Made by a program: the position numbers and the translations under genes
Shown: positions 5,442 to 12,367 of the stretch, one piece after another
How the letters are laid out: each line of letters opens with the position of its first letter
Position numbering within the stretch: the first letter of the stretch is position 1
Notes under the pieces: generated by a model
Told to the model about the DNA's origin: nothing
Seen by the model: only the letters and a program-made list of their open reading frames with translations
Database searches by the model: none
From: Acidobacteriota bacterium
Lineage (GTDB): Bacteria > Acidobacteriota > Terriglobia > Terriglobales > Acidobacteriaceae
Assembly (NCBI GenBank): GCA_021779695.1
Contig: JAJYAE010000114.1
Span: 1-12,367, forward strand
Direction: 5' to 3'
Length of the DNA: 12,367 bases

Positions 5442-7250
5442 ATGGCCCAAATTCTGAGCGCAATATCGATTTCCAAGCAATTCGATGAACGCCCGCTCTT
5501 CCAGGAGCTCGCACTCACCGTAGAGGAAGGGGCGCGAATGGGTCTAATTGGGCCCAATGGCTCCGGGAAGTCGACTCTCCTGGCGATTCTTGCGGGGCAA
5601 GTGACTCCAGATACTGGAGAGGTCGCTGTACGCAGGAATGCGCATGTCGCCTATGTGCCTCAAGAATCACGCTTTAATGAGGGCGTGACTGTTCGAGAGG
5701 TCCTCGATGTCGCCCTCGCATCCCGCTCCGGATCCCATCCTGAGGGAGAAGGCCGGTTGCGGGAAGTGGCCGGCCGGGCAGGCCTTGTTGATTTCTCGGC
5801 GGATGCCGCATCCCTTTCGGGCGGATGGCGCAAGCGGCTGGCAATCGTTGCTGGGATTCTGCAAGATCCGGATTTGCTTCTGCTGGACGAACCCACGAAC
5901 CACCTGGACCTGGCAGGAATCGAATGGCTTGAAGATCTGATTGGTGCATCCAGATTTGCCACCGTCACCGTGAGTCACGATCGATATTTCCTTGAAGCAA
6001 CTTCAACGGAAATTCTTGAGCTGAATCGGGCGTATCCCGACGGATTATTCCGCGTGAAAGGCAATTTCAGCCGCTTTCTTGAGGAGCGAGAGGACTATCT
6101 TGCTGCGCAGAGTCGTCAACACGAGAGCCTTCGCAATCGAGTACGTAATGAAGTCGAGTGGCTGCGGCGTGGCCCTAAGGCTAGAACTACCAAGAGCAAG
6201 GCGCGCATCGATGCGGCACAGGCCATGATTGGACAACTGGCTGACCTCGATGCACGCAGCCGAATTGCCTCGGCGGGAATTGATTTTGCCGCCAGCGAAC
6301 GAAAAACTCGAAGACTGATTGAATTGGAAGATGTGGCTTGCACTCTGGGTGATCGCAAGCTCTTCAGTGATCTGAGCTTCGCGCTGACGGCAGGTAGCAA
6401 GACCGGACTCGTTGGGCCGAATGGCAGCGGAAAGACAACTCTGATTCGCCTCCTTGCGGGTGAGCTTGAACCGACCGAAGGAACCATTCGCAGGGCAGAG
6501 TCGCTGCGCATGGTCTACCTGACCCAGATGCGGGCACTGGACGAAGAGATCACGCTGCGAAGGGCTCTGGCTCCTGAAGGAGATGCTGTCATTCATCTTG
6601 GGCGCACGGTCCATGTGGCTTCATGGGCGGCACGCTTTTTGTTTTCGGGCTCGCAGCTTGACCAGCCGGTCAAGAACTTGAGCGGAGGGGAGCGGGCGCG
6701 CGTCCTGATCGCTCGCCTGATGTTGCAGCCTGCCGACGTACTCGTTCTCGACGAGCCCACCAACGATCTGGACCTGCCCACGCTCGAGATTCTGGAAGAC
6801 AACCTCCTGGAGTTCTCCGGCGCGCTCCTGCTGGTCACCCACGATCGTTCCCTTCTGGACCGCGTCACAACCTCTGTGCTGGGGTTGGATGGTCGCGGGC
6901 GGATTGGGCTTTTTGCGGATTATGGACAATGGGATGAATGGGCGGCGGCGCCAGTTGCGGCTGAGGTGAAGGGGCAAGGGCCCGCGACCTCGCAGCCGAC
7001 TCGCAGCGAAGCCGGTGCCAGCCCCAAAAAGAAGCTTTCCTATCTTGAAGCGCGCGAGTATGCCACGATTGAGGCGCGCGTGATGGAGTCCGATGCACGC
7101 CTGGCGTCGGCGCGCGCACAGGTCGAAAGCCCTGAAATTGCTACCAACGCTGCGGAGTTGCAGAAGGCTCTTGAAGAGCTGCAATCCGCCCAGGAGGAGA
7201 ATGATGGGGTATACCTCCGTTGGGCCGAATTGTCGGAAAAGGCTGGATAG
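5442..7250 (+). CDS. uup: ABC-F family ATPase, Uup-like
   Basis: A 602-residue soluble ABC-F protein with two ATPase domains and no membrane domain. ABC-F proteins act on ribosomes; Uup-type members are linked to ribosome function and to precise excision of transposons. Domain 1: Walker A GPNGSGKST (37-45), signature LSGGW (125-129), LLLLDEPTNHLDL (145-157), His179. The linker (about 207-290) is charged and includes RRGPKARTTKSKAR. Domain 2: GPNGSGKTT (325-333), LSGGE (413-417), VLDEPTNDLDL (435-445), His467. After an Ala/Pro/Ser-rich spacer comes KKKLSYLEAREY (529-540) and a predicted coiled coil to the end, the mark of Uup rather than EttA. ATG 5442 starts just before the first domain with GGAG three bases ahead; the frame is open further upstream, but there it is antisense to the rhodanese gene. 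No terminator is seen before the response regulator gene. Confidence 0.92.
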   Translation: MAQILSAISISKQFDERPLFQELALTVEEGARMGLIGPNGSGKSTLLAILAGQVTPDTGEVAVRRNAHVAYVPQESRFNEGVTVREVLDVALASRSGSHPEGEGRLREVAGRAGLVDFSADAASLSGGWRKRLAIVAGILQDPDLLLLDEPTNHLDLAGIEWLEDLIGASRFATVTVSHDRYFLEATSTEILELNRAYPDGLFRVKGNFSRFLEEREDYLAAQSRQHESLRNRVRNEVEWLRRGPKARTTKSKARIDAAQAMIGQLADLDARSRIASAGIDFAASERKTRRLIELEDVACTLGDRKLFSDLSFALTAGSKTGLVGPNGSGKTTLIRLLAGELEPTEGTIRRAESLRMVYLTQMRALDEEITLRRALAPEGDAVIHLGRTVHVASWAARFLFSGSQLDQPVKNLSGGERARVLIARLMLQPADVLVLDEPTNDLDLPTLEILEDNLLEFSGALLLVTHDRSLLDRVTTSVLGLDGRGRIGLFADYGQWDEWAAAPVAAEVKGQGPATSQPTRSEAGASPKKKLSYLEAREYATIEARVMESDARLASARAQVESPEIATNAAELQKALEELQSAQEENDGVYLRWAELSEKAG

Positions 7251-7350
7251 CCGCCAATTGTTCGTACGGGCAGAGTCCACTTCGATAGAATCCGTGGCAT
7301 CCGTTCCGTGCAGGAAAGCCAAGCGTTGCGAGGGTGACTGAGACAAAGAT

Positions 7351-8772
7351 ATGTCAAAGGCAGAAGCACAAAACCCGGTGAAGGTTTTGATCGTTGAGGA
7401 TGAGCCCCACGCGCTCATGGGTCTTGCCGAACTCATCTCCGGATGGGGGTACAGAACAGAGACTGCCCGCGATGGGATCGAGGGTTGGGAGAAGGCTCTT
7501 GCATGGGATCCTGCCATTGTTGTGACCGACCTGAAGATGCCGCGGCTAGATGGACTTGGACTGCTGGCAAAACTGGCCGACGAGGGTTCCGGAATCAGCG
7601 CGAATGTTGCAGTTATTCTGCTCACGGCCCAGGGATCGATTCAGGTCGCGGTGGACGCGATGAAGCTTGGCGCTTACGACTTTCTGCAAAAACCTGTGGA
7701 TGCTGCACGCCTGCGGGTAATCCTCACCAACGCGACCCGGCAGCGTGAGACGGCAATCGAGCTTGAAGTTGTGCGCAGACGACTGCTGGAGACCGGCGTT
7801 CTGGGTTCGATGGTCGGCAGTTCCAAGGTCATGCGTGAGATTTTCGCGCTGATTGAGCAGATTGCACCGTCCAACGTCTCTGTCCTGATTACGGGCGAGA
7901 GTGGAACCGGCAAAGAAATGGTTGCACGAACTCTTCATGAACTGAGCCCCCGAAAATCAAAGCCTTTTGTAGCAGTCAACTGCGCTGCGATTCCTGAATC
8001 TCTGATCGAGAGCGAACTTTTCGGCCATGAGAAAGGGGCGTTCACAGGAGCGGTGGAGCGTCGTGCCGGTTGCTTTGAACTCGCATCAGCAGGCACGATT
8101 TTGCTGGATGAGCTGGGCGAAATGCCCGTCGCGACACAAGCCAAGCTCCTGCGCGTCCTGGAGGAACGGAAGTTGCGCCGGCTTGGGGCACGGACCGAGC
8201 AGGATGTGGATGTTCGCGTACTGGCGGCAACAAATCGGGATCCGGCAGAGGCCGTCGCTAAAGGAATGTTGCGAAGCGATCTCTACTATCGTCTAAACGT
8301 TTTTCACATCCACATGCCACCGCTGCGGGAGCATCTGGACGATTTGCCGGCAATGGCGGATGCCATGGTTCGGGAGATGAATCAGAAGCACGGACGAAAG
8401 GTCTCCGGAGTTGGGCCCTCGATTCTGGAACGAATGATGACATACGATTGGCCCGGCAACGCCCGCGAGCTCCGGAATGTGATGGAACGTGCTGTCGTAC
8501 TCTGCCCCGATGGGGCGCCTCTGGATTCGCTGCATCTTCCTCCACAATTCGGCCAGTCTCAATCTGCGACCTCTCGAGCGATCGATGCGGGTACGATTCC
8601 GATGCGTATCGGGGCCACAGTCGATGAAATGGAGCGCGTCCTGATCCTGCGTACCCTGGAGGCGACGGGACAAAACAAGACCCGGGCAGCCGAGGTTCTC
8701 GGCATCAGCCTGAAAACACTCCACAACAAGCTGAAGGAATACAGCCAACTCAAGGAAGATCAGCCAGCTTAG
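7351..8772 (+). CDS. NtrC-family sigma-54-dependent response regulator
   Basis: A 473-residue activator that, once phosphorylated, should remodel sigma-54 RNA polymerase at distant promoters. Receiver domain (about 10-128): acidic E16/D17 in VEDEP, phospho-acceptor D60 in VVTDLKMP, T92 and K114 in FLQKP. AAA+ domain (about 152-385): Walker A GESGTGKE (182-189), the sigma-54 contact loop GAFTGA (229-234), Walker B ILLDELGEM (250-258), and WPGNARELRNV (367-377). The C-terminal Fis-type helix-turn-helix is TRAAEVLGISLKTLHNKLKE (444-463). All key residues are present, so it should be functional. The histidine kinase follows after three bases and is almost certainly its partner. ATG 7351 gives a normal receiver start; its ribosome binding site is weak. 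The 100 bases before it hold a TAGAAT (7286-7291) without a matching -35. Target genes are unknown. Confidence 0.96.
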   Translation: MSKAEAQNPVKVLIVEDEPHALMGLAELISGWGYRTETARDGIEGWEKALAWDPAIVVTDLKMPRLDGLGLLAKLADEGSGISANVAVILLTAQGSIQVAVDAMKLGAYDFLQKPVDAARLRVILTNATRQRETAIELEVVRRRLLETGVLGSMVGSSKVMREIFALIEQIAPSNVSVLITGESGTGKEMVARTLHELSPRKSKPFVAVNCAAIPESLIESELFGHEKGAFTGAVERRAGCFELASAGTILLDELGEMPVATQAKLLRVLEERKLRRLGARTEQDVDVRVLAATNRDPAEAVAKGMLRSDLYYRLNVFHIHMPPLREHLDDLPAMADAMVREMNQKHGRKVSGVGPSILERMMTYDWPGNARELRNVMERAVVLCPDGAPLDSLHLPPQFGQSQSATSRAIDAGTIPMRIGATVDEMERVLILRTLEATGQNKTRAAEVLGISLKTLHNKLKEYSQLKEDQPA

Positions 8773-8775
8773 CAA

Positions 8776-10677
8776 ATGCGACTTAAGACCAAACTCGTTC
8801 TGGCAATTACGGGCCTGGTGTTCCTCTTGGCAGGCATTCTTTCTCTGGTCTATGCAAGCCAACTCGTCCACGCTGCGGTGCAGCAGTCCTACGACTCAAA
8901 CAAAATGGTGGCAAACCAGGTTCGCTTTGCTGTTCAAGACGCGCTGGAGAATGGACTTCAGGGTGTGACTGTGGACCCGAATAATCCGAGTGAGCTGCAC
9001 GATGTAGAGGTGGCGGCGATCCGGGATAGCGCGGCACTCAAAGCAGTGGTTGATTCCGTGAACCGCTACTCCTTGACGGTTTACGACATCAACATAGGCG
9101 ACAGTCAGGGGCGAACTCTGGTCAGCACGAATCCTGCGAATGAAGATAAGCCCCTTCCAATTCGGACAGATTATGGTCAACTGCTTCGCGCCAACCCCAT
9201 TACCCTCATGCGGCAGGTCTTCGGCCCACCCGAGGTCTTTGACATTGTGGTGCCGCTTGACCGCAACGGCCAGCCCTTCATTACTGTGCGCGTTGGGGCG
9301 CGCACCACACTCCTCCATGTGGTTTATGCCCCATGGATGGAGGAAGCCTTTACATTGATGGGGTTCCTGCTGGTTACAGCGCTCGTCATGGCTTTTCTGC
9401 TGAGCAATCTGGCGCTGAGGCCACTTGAAGATATCAGCACGCAGCTCTCTTATTGGACTCCGGTCACTGAAGATGCCGATCCTTCGGACACGGCGCCTAA
9501 ACAGGACACCCCGCAACGCGTGTCGACGCAGATTGAACGAATCGGGCAGCGCATGCGCAGCGTGGAAGAGGTGTTTTCTGCCCTGAAGGAGAACCTGGAC
9601 CAGATTCTGGGCAACCTGCAGGATGGCATGCTGCTGTTCACCGGAGATGGCAGGGCCGTACTGGTATCCGAATCGGCCCGGCGGTTCCTGCAACTTCAAA
9701 AGGAAAACATTCTGGGCCAGCACGCGCGGGAAGTCTTTGATCGATCAACTGTACTGGGACAGCGCCTTATGGACGCGTTCGAGTCCGGCAAAGAGCTGGA
9801 GCATTGTGAAGTGGTCACTGAAACCGGACGCCGGGTTGAGGCAACCCTGAACGTGATTCAGGACGACCGGACCAACCAGAAACTCGGCGCCTTGGTCACC
9901 TTGCACGACCTGGAGTCGGTTGAGCAAATTGAATCTGAACTGGAGCTTTCGAGGCGCATGGCAGCGATTGGTCGGCTGACGTCGGGCGTCGGTCACGAGG
10001 TGAAGAACCCGATTAACGCCATCGTAGTGCATCTGGAACTCCTTAAGAGCAAGCTGGGAGAAGCGGACACGGGAGCGAGCCGCCATCTTGAGGTGATCGA
10101 GGCTGAGATCCACCGGCTTGATCGTGTGGTGCAGACGCTGGTGGACTTCTCCCGCCCCGTCGAATTGCAACTGCGGGAGCATGATTTGCGGCGGGTCATT
10201 GGGGATGTGACGGCGTTGGCCACAGAAGAACTGTCCACTCGGGGAGTGACTCTCGAGAGCCATCTGACTGACGCTCCGGTGCTGGCTTACGTCGATGCGG
10301 ATCTGATGAAGCAAGCGATCCTGAATGTGATTGAGAATGGGGCGCAGGCGATGCGCGACGGTGGAGTTCTACGCGTGATTCTGGAGGAAGACCGCAAAAG
10401 CGCGATCCTGCGAATCCAGGATGAGGGACCCGGAATTCCCGACGAAATCAAGGAAAAGATCTTTGATCTTTATTTCACGACCAAAAGTGAAGGCAGCGGC
10501 ATTGGGCTTGCCATGACATATCGGATCCTCCAACTCCACCACGGTAGCGTAGAAGTACAATCTAAAGTAGGCCACGGCACGGAGTTCAAGATGCATATCC
10601 CGCTGGTGTTGGCCGAATGGGGACGTCGGCATCTGCATGCCGAAGATGGGGAAGATACGGAAAGGATCTTGCAATGA
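8776..10677 (+). CDS. Membrane sensor histidine kinase with PAS domain
   Basis: A 633-residue sensor kinase, presumed to phosphorylate the NtrC-type regulator encoded just before it. Transmembrane helices at about 7-27 and 192-213 enclose a periplasmic sensor of about 160 residues. After TM2 comes a HAMP-like region (ALRPLEDISTQL, 213-224) whose two helices are split by an acidic, Pro-rich insertion (about 229-248). A PAS-like domain covers about 270-380 and runs into the dimerisation helix. H box GHEVKNPINA has phospho-acceptor His407; N box LNVIENGAQAM has N517 and N521; G1 DEGPGIP (549-555); F box FDLYFTTK (563-570); G2 GSGIGLA (573-579). All catalytic boxes are intact. Only TAG-CAA separates it from the regulator gene, and its TGA overlaps the lipoprotein start as ATGA. 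No strong Shine-Dalgarno is seen, so coupled translation is likely. The stimulus is unknown; the periplasmic domain suggests an envelope or external signal. Confidence 0.95.
   Translation: MRLKTKLVLAITGLVFLLAGILSLVYASQLVHAAVQQSYDSNKMVANQVRFAVQDALENGLQGVTVDPNNPSELHDVEVAAIRDSAALKAVVDSVNRYSLTVYDINIGDSQGRTLVSTNPANEDKPLPIRTDYGQLLRANPITLMRQVFGPPEVFDIVVPLDRNGQPFITVRVGARTTLLHVVYAPWMEEAFTLMGFLLVTALVMAFLLSNLALRPLEDISTQLSYWTPVTEDADPSDTAPKQDTPQRVSTQIERIGQRMRSVEEVFSALKENLDQILGNLQDGMLLFTGDGRAVLVSESARRFLQLQKENILGQHAREVFDRSTVLGQRLMDAFESGKELEHCEVVTETGRRVEATLNVIQDDRTNQKLGALVTLHDLESVEQIESELELSRRMAAIGRLTSGVGHEVKNPINAIVVHLELLKSKLGEADTGASRHLEVIEAEIHRLDRVVQTLVDFSRPVELQLREHDLRRVIGDVTALATEELSTRGVTLESHLTDAPVLAYVDADLMKQAILNVIENGAQAMRDGGVLRVILEEDRKSAILRIQDEGPGIPDEIKEKIFDLYFTTKSEGSGIGLAMTYRILQLHHGSVEVQSKVGHGTEFKMHIPLVLAEWGRRHLHAEDGEDTERILQ
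10661..10666 (+). promoter_or_regulatory. Ribosome binding site for the lipoprotein gene
   Basis: AAAGGA lies seven bases before ATG 10674 and inside the kinase 3' end. It favours this start, which yields a clean lipoprotein signal, over the in-frame ATG at 10617 that would add 19 residues ahead of the signal sequence. Confidence 0.6.
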
Positions 10678-11240
10678 AGGCGGGCGCCGGATGGGTCCTG
10701 TGTGTCCTGTGTGTGCCAATCACAGGCTGCTTCCACAAACAACAGCAACAGCAGCCCCAGCAGGTGGCGCCGGAGCTTGCTCAGACTCCCCCTCCGGCTC
10801 CGGCTCCGGCGATTGCAACGCCCCTTCCGGCTGAAACTTCCGGCCTGGCGCCGAATCCAGCAACTGCTCCCAACTCAGCGGCTGGGACCACTCCAGCGCC
10901 GGAACAAGCGGCAAAGAGTGCGGAGCATCATTCCAGGCATGTCGACAGGCCCACACCGGAACCGCAAGACAGCGCGAAAACCCCCGCTGTTTCTGCCATT
11001 GGCCAACTTTCCACCGGCGAGCCTGGAACCGAGAGGAAGGATGTCGAGGATTCAATTGCAGCAACGGAGTACGGGTTGAAGCAGATCACACGACCGTTGA
11101 GCACTTCTGAGCAAAGGACGGTAGCACAGATCAAGGAGTTCCTGAAGCAAGCAAAAACTGCTCTCGACTCCGGGGATTCGGATGGAGCCGGCACACTGGC
11201 ACTGAAGGCCAAGGTCTTGCTAAGCGAATTATCAAAGTGA
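10674..11240 (+). CDS. Proline/glutamine-rich lipoprotein of unknown function
   Basis: A 188-residue predicted lipoprotein. The signal peptide (1-18) ends in a lipobox PITGC with Cys19, so the protein should be lipidated and held at the inner or outer membrane facing the periplasm. Next come a Gln run (23-27), a disordered Pro/Ala/Thr-rich tether (about 30-105), and a charged, probably helical C-terminal domain (about 118-188). The latter contains SEQRTVAQIKEFLKQAKTAL (145-164) and then a GDSDGAGTLALKAKVLLSEL pattern (167-186) that resembles half of a helical repeat. I recall similar small proteins in acidobacterial genomes but know no named family or function. The start ATG overlaps the kinase stop as ATGA and has AAAGGA seven bases before it. 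Co-transcription with the kinase suggests an envelope accessory to the two-component system, but this is inference. Confidence 0.82.
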   Translation: MKAGAGWVLCVLCVPITGCFHKQQQQQPQQVAPELAQTPPPAPAPAIATPLPAETSGLAPNPATAPNSAAGTTPAPEQAAKSAEHHSRHVDRPTPEPQDSAKTPAVSAIGQLSTGEPGTERKDVEDSIAATEYGLKQITRPLSTSEQRTVAQIKEFLKQAKTALDSGDSDGAGTLALKAKVLLSELSK

Positions 11241-11257
11241 CTTCCCTTTGAGCAACA

Positions 11258-11290
11258 AAGCTGAACTCAGCGCTCACCCCAGCTCAGCTT
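11258..11290. repeat. Inverted repeat at the convergent lipoprotein/nadK junction
   Basis: AAGCTGAACT (11258-11267) and AGCTCAGCTT (11281-11290) pair at nine of ten positions around a 13-base loop. The dyad spans the last codons and stop of nadK and lies 17 bases past the lipoprotein stop. It could act as a two-way terminator for the converging genes. Neither strand has a T-run after it, so the role is uncertain. Confidence 0.35.
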
Positions 11291-12124
11291 GCTTCGCAAT
11301 GCGTCAAAAAAGCCGCTTTCGGTGATTCGGACGAGATTGACTGTGTGTCTGGACCTCTTGCAACGCACCTCATCTCCGAGGTGAAGGGGGACGGCTGATT
11401 GTCCGTCCATGGTGAGCAGTGCCTGATTCGGCACCGCCTCGACACGGATGGTAAGAAGCGCATCGCCCCGGATGACAATTGGGCGCAGAGTCAGCAGATG
11501 AGGGCAGATGGGAGTGACTACGATGGCGTCCACATCAGGGGTCAAGATGGGCCCATTCGCAGCAAGGGTATACGCCGTTGAACCGGTTGGCGTGGAGACA
11601 ATGACCCCATCCGCCCGGAATCGAGCGACCTTCTTGCCATCTAACTCCACGGCGAACTCTCCCATGCGGGCAATCTCGCCCTTTGAGACGACGACTTCAT
11701 TAAGCGCCTCATGGCTCGAAACCGTTTGTCCAGCTCGCACAAGCGTCGCTTCCAGCATTGTCCTGGAGTCGAGGGTGTGACAATCGCTGCACCAGCCCTC
11801 AAGGGTTGGATACAGATCAGCGAGGCGAACCTCAGTAAGAAACCCCAGCGATCCGAGATTCACGCTCAAAATGGGAACGCGCGACGCGGCAAAGATACGG
11901 GCCACGGAGAGGAGGGTTCCATCGCCGCCAAGAACAATGACGAGGCCGGGGGCGCGTTGCGGCATTTCAGCAGCGTCGACAATAGTCGCCGTCTGGCAGA
12001 AGACTCCGCCTTCCTGGTCAAGAATCGGATCATACCCGTGATGGCGCAGCCAATCCACGAGGCCGGGCAGAATACCCCGTAACTCAGGCTTGTTCGGTTT
12101 GCAGACAATCGCGACAGACACCAT
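11267..12124 (-). CDS. nadK: NAD kinase
   Basis: A 285-residue NAD kinase, which phosphorylates NAD to NADP in the cytoplasm using ATP or polyphosphate. Seen: the invariant VLGGDGTLL (64-72), VNLGSLGFLTEV (88-99), the ALNEVVVSKG segment (140-149) with the NAD-contacting Asn-Glu, and the Gly-rich loop ADGVIVSTPTGSTAY (171-185), followed by TPICPH (204-209) and a conserved MDGQ (239-242). Length is normal and all motifs are complete. ATG 12124 is the only start, because an in-frame TGA lies six bases ahead of it; no Shine-Dalgarno is seen. It follows tlyA by 25 bases on the same strand, the tlyA-nadK order known in several bacterial phyla (often followed by recN, absent here). It converges with the lipoprotein gene, 26 bases apart. 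Confidence 0.97.
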   Translation of the reverse strand: MVSVAIVCKPNKPELRGILPGLVDWLRHHGYDPILDQEGGVFCQTATIVDAAEMPQRAPGLVIVLGGDGTLLSVARIFAASRVPILSVNLGSLGFLTEVRLADLYPTLEGWCSDCHTLDSRTMLEATLVRAGQTVSSHEALNEVVVSKGEIARMGEFAVELDGKKVARFRADGVIVSTPTGSTAYTLAANGPILTPDVDAIVVTPICPHLLTLRPIVIRGDALLTIRVEAVPNQALLTMDGQSAVPLHLGDEVRCKRSRHTVNLVRITESGFFDALRSKLSWGER

Positions 12125-12149
12125 GCGGACTCAGTGTACCGGATACCGC

Positions 12150-12367
12150 TCATTTGGATCCCGACGCCAATTCATCCCGACTCCCCTTGAACTGTTCAGC
12201 CGGCTTTCGCATCAGCAAAAGGAACTCTCTATTGCCTTCGGTGCCGGTAATGGGAGATGGGATCACCTCCACTTTATGCCATCCGACTTCCTGAATGCAC
12301 GCCTCTACACGCTCGATGGCCTGCTGATGCACGGCTGGGTCGCGAACAATCCCGCCCTTCCCGATCC
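12150..12367 (-). CDS. tlyA: TlyA-family rRNA 2'-O-methyltransferase, C-terminal part (cut by the window edge)
   Basis: The last 71 or so residues of a protein whose 5' end lies beyond the right edge. The frame is open to the edge, so the GTG at 12332 is an internal Val and not the start. Recognisable TlyA features are KGGIVRDPAVHQ near the edge and SPITGTEGNREFLLLM close to the C-terminus; both are characteristic of the end of the FtsJ-like domain of TlyA/hemolysin-A proteins. In mycobacteria TlyA 2'-O-methylates 16S and 23S rRNA and affects capreomycin sensitivity; other homologues are less well defined. The N-terminal S4 domain and catalytic residues are outside the window. The gene is followed by nadK after 25 bases, probably one operon. 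Confidence 0.88.
   Translation of the reverse strand, partial: IGKGGIVRDPAVHQQAIERVEACIQEVGWHKVEVIPSPITGTEGNREFLLLMRKPAEQFKGSRDELASGSK

Noticed and set aside
7301..7315. TGGCAT...GTGC as a sigma-54 promoter before the regulator gene
   Set aside because: The GG and GC elements are separated by 12 bases rather than the required 10, and the -12 part does not match TTGC.
6621..7625. Long minus-strand frame (334 codons) opposite the Uup-like gene and the regulator
   Set aside because: It is the antisense shadow of two well-supported genes and spans their intergenic gap; Ser/Arg-rich with no motif.
8896..9723. Minus-strand frame of 275 codons opposite the kinase
   Set aside because: Shadow of a kinase with all catalytic boxes; His/Gln/Arg-rich composition and no domain.
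12153..12332. A 60-residue small gene starting at GTG 12332
   Set aside because: The frame continues open to the edge and encodes the conserved TlyA segment KGGIVRDP upstream of that GTG, so it is the truncated end of a larger gene.

Overview
The window looks like ordinary chromosomal DNA of a diderm (Gram-negative) bacterium. It is moderately GC-rich and densely packed, and I see no mobile elements, CRISPR arrays, rRNA or tRNA. The gene content is an NtrC-type regulator, kinase and lipoprotein trio, an Mla-type ABC ATPase, a Uup-type ABC-F protein, and tlyA next to nadK. The style of the proteins, especially the kinase linker and the lipoprotein C-terminus, reminds me most of Acidobacteriota (Terriglobia/Acidobacteriaceae). 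That assignment is inference from memory, not shown by a marker gene.

Layout. (1) At the left, on the minus strand, is a complete membrane sugar-phosphate transferase that starts exopolysaccharide or O-antigen repeat synthesis (28-1545). (2) A 540-base non-coding stretch follows (1546-2085). It forms the upstream region of that gene and the downstream region of the next operon, and it holds several inverted repeats. (3) A minus-strand operon runs from 5378 down to 2086: rhodanese, M20 dipeptidase, mobA, Mla-type ABC ATPase. Junctions within it are tight, and dipeptidase and mobA overlap as TGATG. (4) A 63-base divergent gap separates this operon from a plus-strand uup-like ABC-F gene (5442-7250). 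(5) After 100 bases comes a plus-strand signalling unit: sigma-54-dependent response regulator (7351-8772), membrane histidine kinase (8776-10677) and proline/glutamine-rich lipoprotein (10674-11240). The kinase follows the regulator by 3 bases, and the lipoprotein start overlaps the kinase stop as ATGA. (6) Converging on this unit from the right edge are nadK (11267-12124) and the 3' end of tlyA (12150 to the edge), both minus strand.

Functionally the window mixes housekeeping (NAD kinase, rRNA methyltransferase, Uup, peptidase, molybdenum cofactor maturation) with envelope functions (polysaccharide initiation, lipid-transport ATPase, kinase with lipoprotein partner). I did not find a clearly undescribed system. 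The most promising candidate is the regulator-kinase-lipoprotein trio, where the lipoprotein may be an envelope accessory to the kinase. The structured leader upstream of the sugar transferase and the degenerate ABC signature of the Mla-type ATPase also deserve a look.
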